This document shows, piece by piece, positions 27,825 to 28,858 of a DNA stretch of 28,858 bases. The position numbers and the translations under genes are program-made. Positions within the stretch are counted from its first letter, which is position 1. Each line of letters opens with the position of its first letter. This stretch comes from a virus. Where the stretch lies: the IMG/VR virus record IMGVR_UViG_3300046543_000037, positions 1 to 28,858 of that record; one strand, 5' to 3'. The notes beneath the pieces were generated by a model, which searched no databases, had not been told where the DNA came from, and saw nothing but the letters and a program-made list of their open reading frames with translations.

Positions 27825-28858
27825 TTAGTTAATGAGGCCCTGAGCCTTCATTTCATTCATCTTTTGAAGGTTCTTGGCATAGGTGATTTCGTCCACCCCT
27901 GAATCTCTTGCAGCTTCGCGTTGTGCAGGAGTAAGCGTAATTCGCGTGGAAGATTGCCGTCCGGTAGAAGGGTTGGTCGCACTTCGGGATGGCGGAGCCG
28001 CGACATGGCCAGCCGGTTTGCTGTCATTTTCGTCCATGTCTTCATCCTCGGTTTGCTCTGGTTCCCTGTAGCCAAGCTCAGTCTCCAAATAGTTGAAATA
28101 CTTGGTAGTCCCGGGCTGTAACCCCTTTTTCTCCGCCCTCACATGAGCGGCCTGCACCAAGATGTTTTGCTGATTGTTAGTCAGGGCATCAGGGTGTCCT
28201 TTAAGCCACGCTCTCTGGCTTGGCAGCAAGTTGGGTATCGAATCTATATACTGATCCACCGTTTGCTGCTGCTGAGGCGCTTGCTGCTGGCGGGGAGCCG
28301 CCTTGGCTCTCTCGGCGGCGGCGGTCTTGGCCCGCTCGATGGCCATCTTGCCATCTTCAAGCTGGGATAGACGGCTTTCAGCACGCGCAAGGCGACGACT
28401 TGCCTCTCCTACCGCTTTTGAGTCGGTAGCCTCGGTAGCAATCGAGATATCACGTTGAGCAGCTTCGGCCTCAGACTCGGCGGCACCGATTGCATTAAGG
28501 ATAGCGTCATATTCAGCGTCTTCCGCGCGGATTTTGTGTTGGTAAGTCTCATATTCCCGCTGGTGGGAACGCTGCTCCGCTGCTTGACGGGCTTGGACTT
28601 CTTGGTTGAAGCGGGCTTGCTGTTCGACATTGGCTTTCCGTAAATCCTCAAGTTGCTGCTTAAGGTCCAGCGTAGCCTCGTCTTCGGTCGTGACCGGCTT
28701 GGTCTGGGCTTCCGGTTTGGCCTGTTGCTGGACCGGCTCTTCCCGCTCCTCCTTTGGAAGGATTACGGTACCTTCCGGCTCCCACGACACGGTGACGGGC
28801 TGGTCCTGCGGCACCGCCGCAATCTCTTCCTTGGTACGAAGTGGACGGGTGCGGGGCA
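27825..28858 (-). CDS. Putative scaffolding / capsid-assembly protein (N-terminus cut by window edge)
   Basis: A GTG start at 28814 would give 329 residues, but the frame stays open to the edge with plausible protein sequence (RPLRTKEEIAAVPQDQ), so the true start is probably outside. Residues about 30-190 (from the GTG) are a long Gln/Glu/Ala-rich coiled coil. A more compact part follows (DQYIDSIPNLLPSQRAWLKG). The end is acidic (EQTEDEDMDENDS), then a Ser/Pro linker and a C-terminal helix (LTPAQREAARDSGVDEITYA, then KNLQKMNEMKAQGLIN). Such helix-plus-acidic sequences before the capsid gene fit scaffold proteins, which is inference from composition and order. Confidence 0.6.
   Translation of the reverse strand, partial: PRTRPLRTKEEIAAVPQDQPVTVSWEPEGTVILPKEEREEPVQQQAKPEAQTKPVTTEDEATLDLKQQLEDLRKANVEQQARFNQEVQARQAAEQRSHQREYETYQHKIRAEDAEYDAILNAIGAAESEAEAAQRDISIATEATDSKAVGEASRRLARAESRLSQLEDGKMAIERAKTAAAERAKAAPRQQQAPQQQQTVDQYIDSIPNLLPSQRAWLKGHPDALTNNQQNILVQAAHVRAEKKGLQPGTTKYFNYLETELGYREPEQTEDEDMDENDSKPAGHVAAPPSRSATNPSTGRQSSTRITLTPAQREAARDSGVDEITYAKNLQKMNEMKAQGLIN

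Overview
The window is about 28.9 kb of a tailed-phage genome or an intact prophage: the head, neck, tail and lysis part of the late region. Nearly every gene is on the minus strand, so transcription runs from the right end (28858) to the left end (1). Genes are packed with 1-8 bp overlaps or gaps of a few bases, and many stop codons overlap the next start (ATGA, TGATG, TAATG). I see no tRNA, rRNA, CRISPR array or insertion sequence. The right edge cuts a putative scaffold gene and the left edge cuts a holin-like gene. Terminase, portal and replication genes are not in view.

Region by region, in transcription order. (1) 28858-27079: a coiled-coil, Gln/Glu-rich putative scaffold, a conserved 189-aa protein with a basic AT-hook-like start, and a small helical protein. 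(2) 27077-23706: a near-consensus sigma-70-type promoter, then a capsid-associated protein, the major capsid protein and a run of small structural-type proteins, three of them under 90 aa. (3) 23709-20817: a Rossmann-like protein, a NUMOD-type DNA-binding protein without a nuclease domain, a conserved beta-rich structural protein, an 8-Cys zinc-binding protein, a 237-aa protein with a paralogue elsewhere in the window, and a 69-aa protein. (4) 20820-17710: a 1036-aa Gly-rich protein with about 18 degenerate Trp/Pro/Arg repeats, probably a fibre. (5) 17701-13039: neck and short-tail genes (two adaptor-like proteins, a zinc-ribbon/beta protein, a 678-aa nozzle-like protein). (6) 13029-9521: a composite protein with an HExxH metallopeptidase-like domain, a Cys4 miniprotein, a 76-aa protein, a GNAT acetyltransferase and the second member of the paralogous pair. 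(7) 9417-2718: a second promoter, a very large Gln/Gly-rich protein (about 1626 aa, apparently with a non-AUG start) and a 581-aa protein, both candidates for internal or ejection proteins. (8) 2725-1: a tail-collar fibre with tandem His-x-His repeats, a GH25 lysozyme with an amphipathic tail, a small one-TM protein and a GTA-type holin.

There is no tape measure, sheath, baseplate or long tail-tube gene, while nozzle-like, adaptor-like and ejection-type genes are present, so a podovirus-like short tail is the best reading. The holin type and the small KGG/ARGG protein families suggest an alphaproteobacterial host, but this is recalled family knowledge and is tentative. One small membrane-protein gene (9430-9543) lies on the opposite strand, facing the second promoter.

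The most interesting items are the 1036-aa repeat protein, the composite metallopeptidase-like virion protein, the probable ACG start and 90-residue extension of the giant protein, the antisense miniprotein, the NUMOD-only gene, and a short aromatic-Ala-x-Gly-Gly motif shared by several unrelated proteins.
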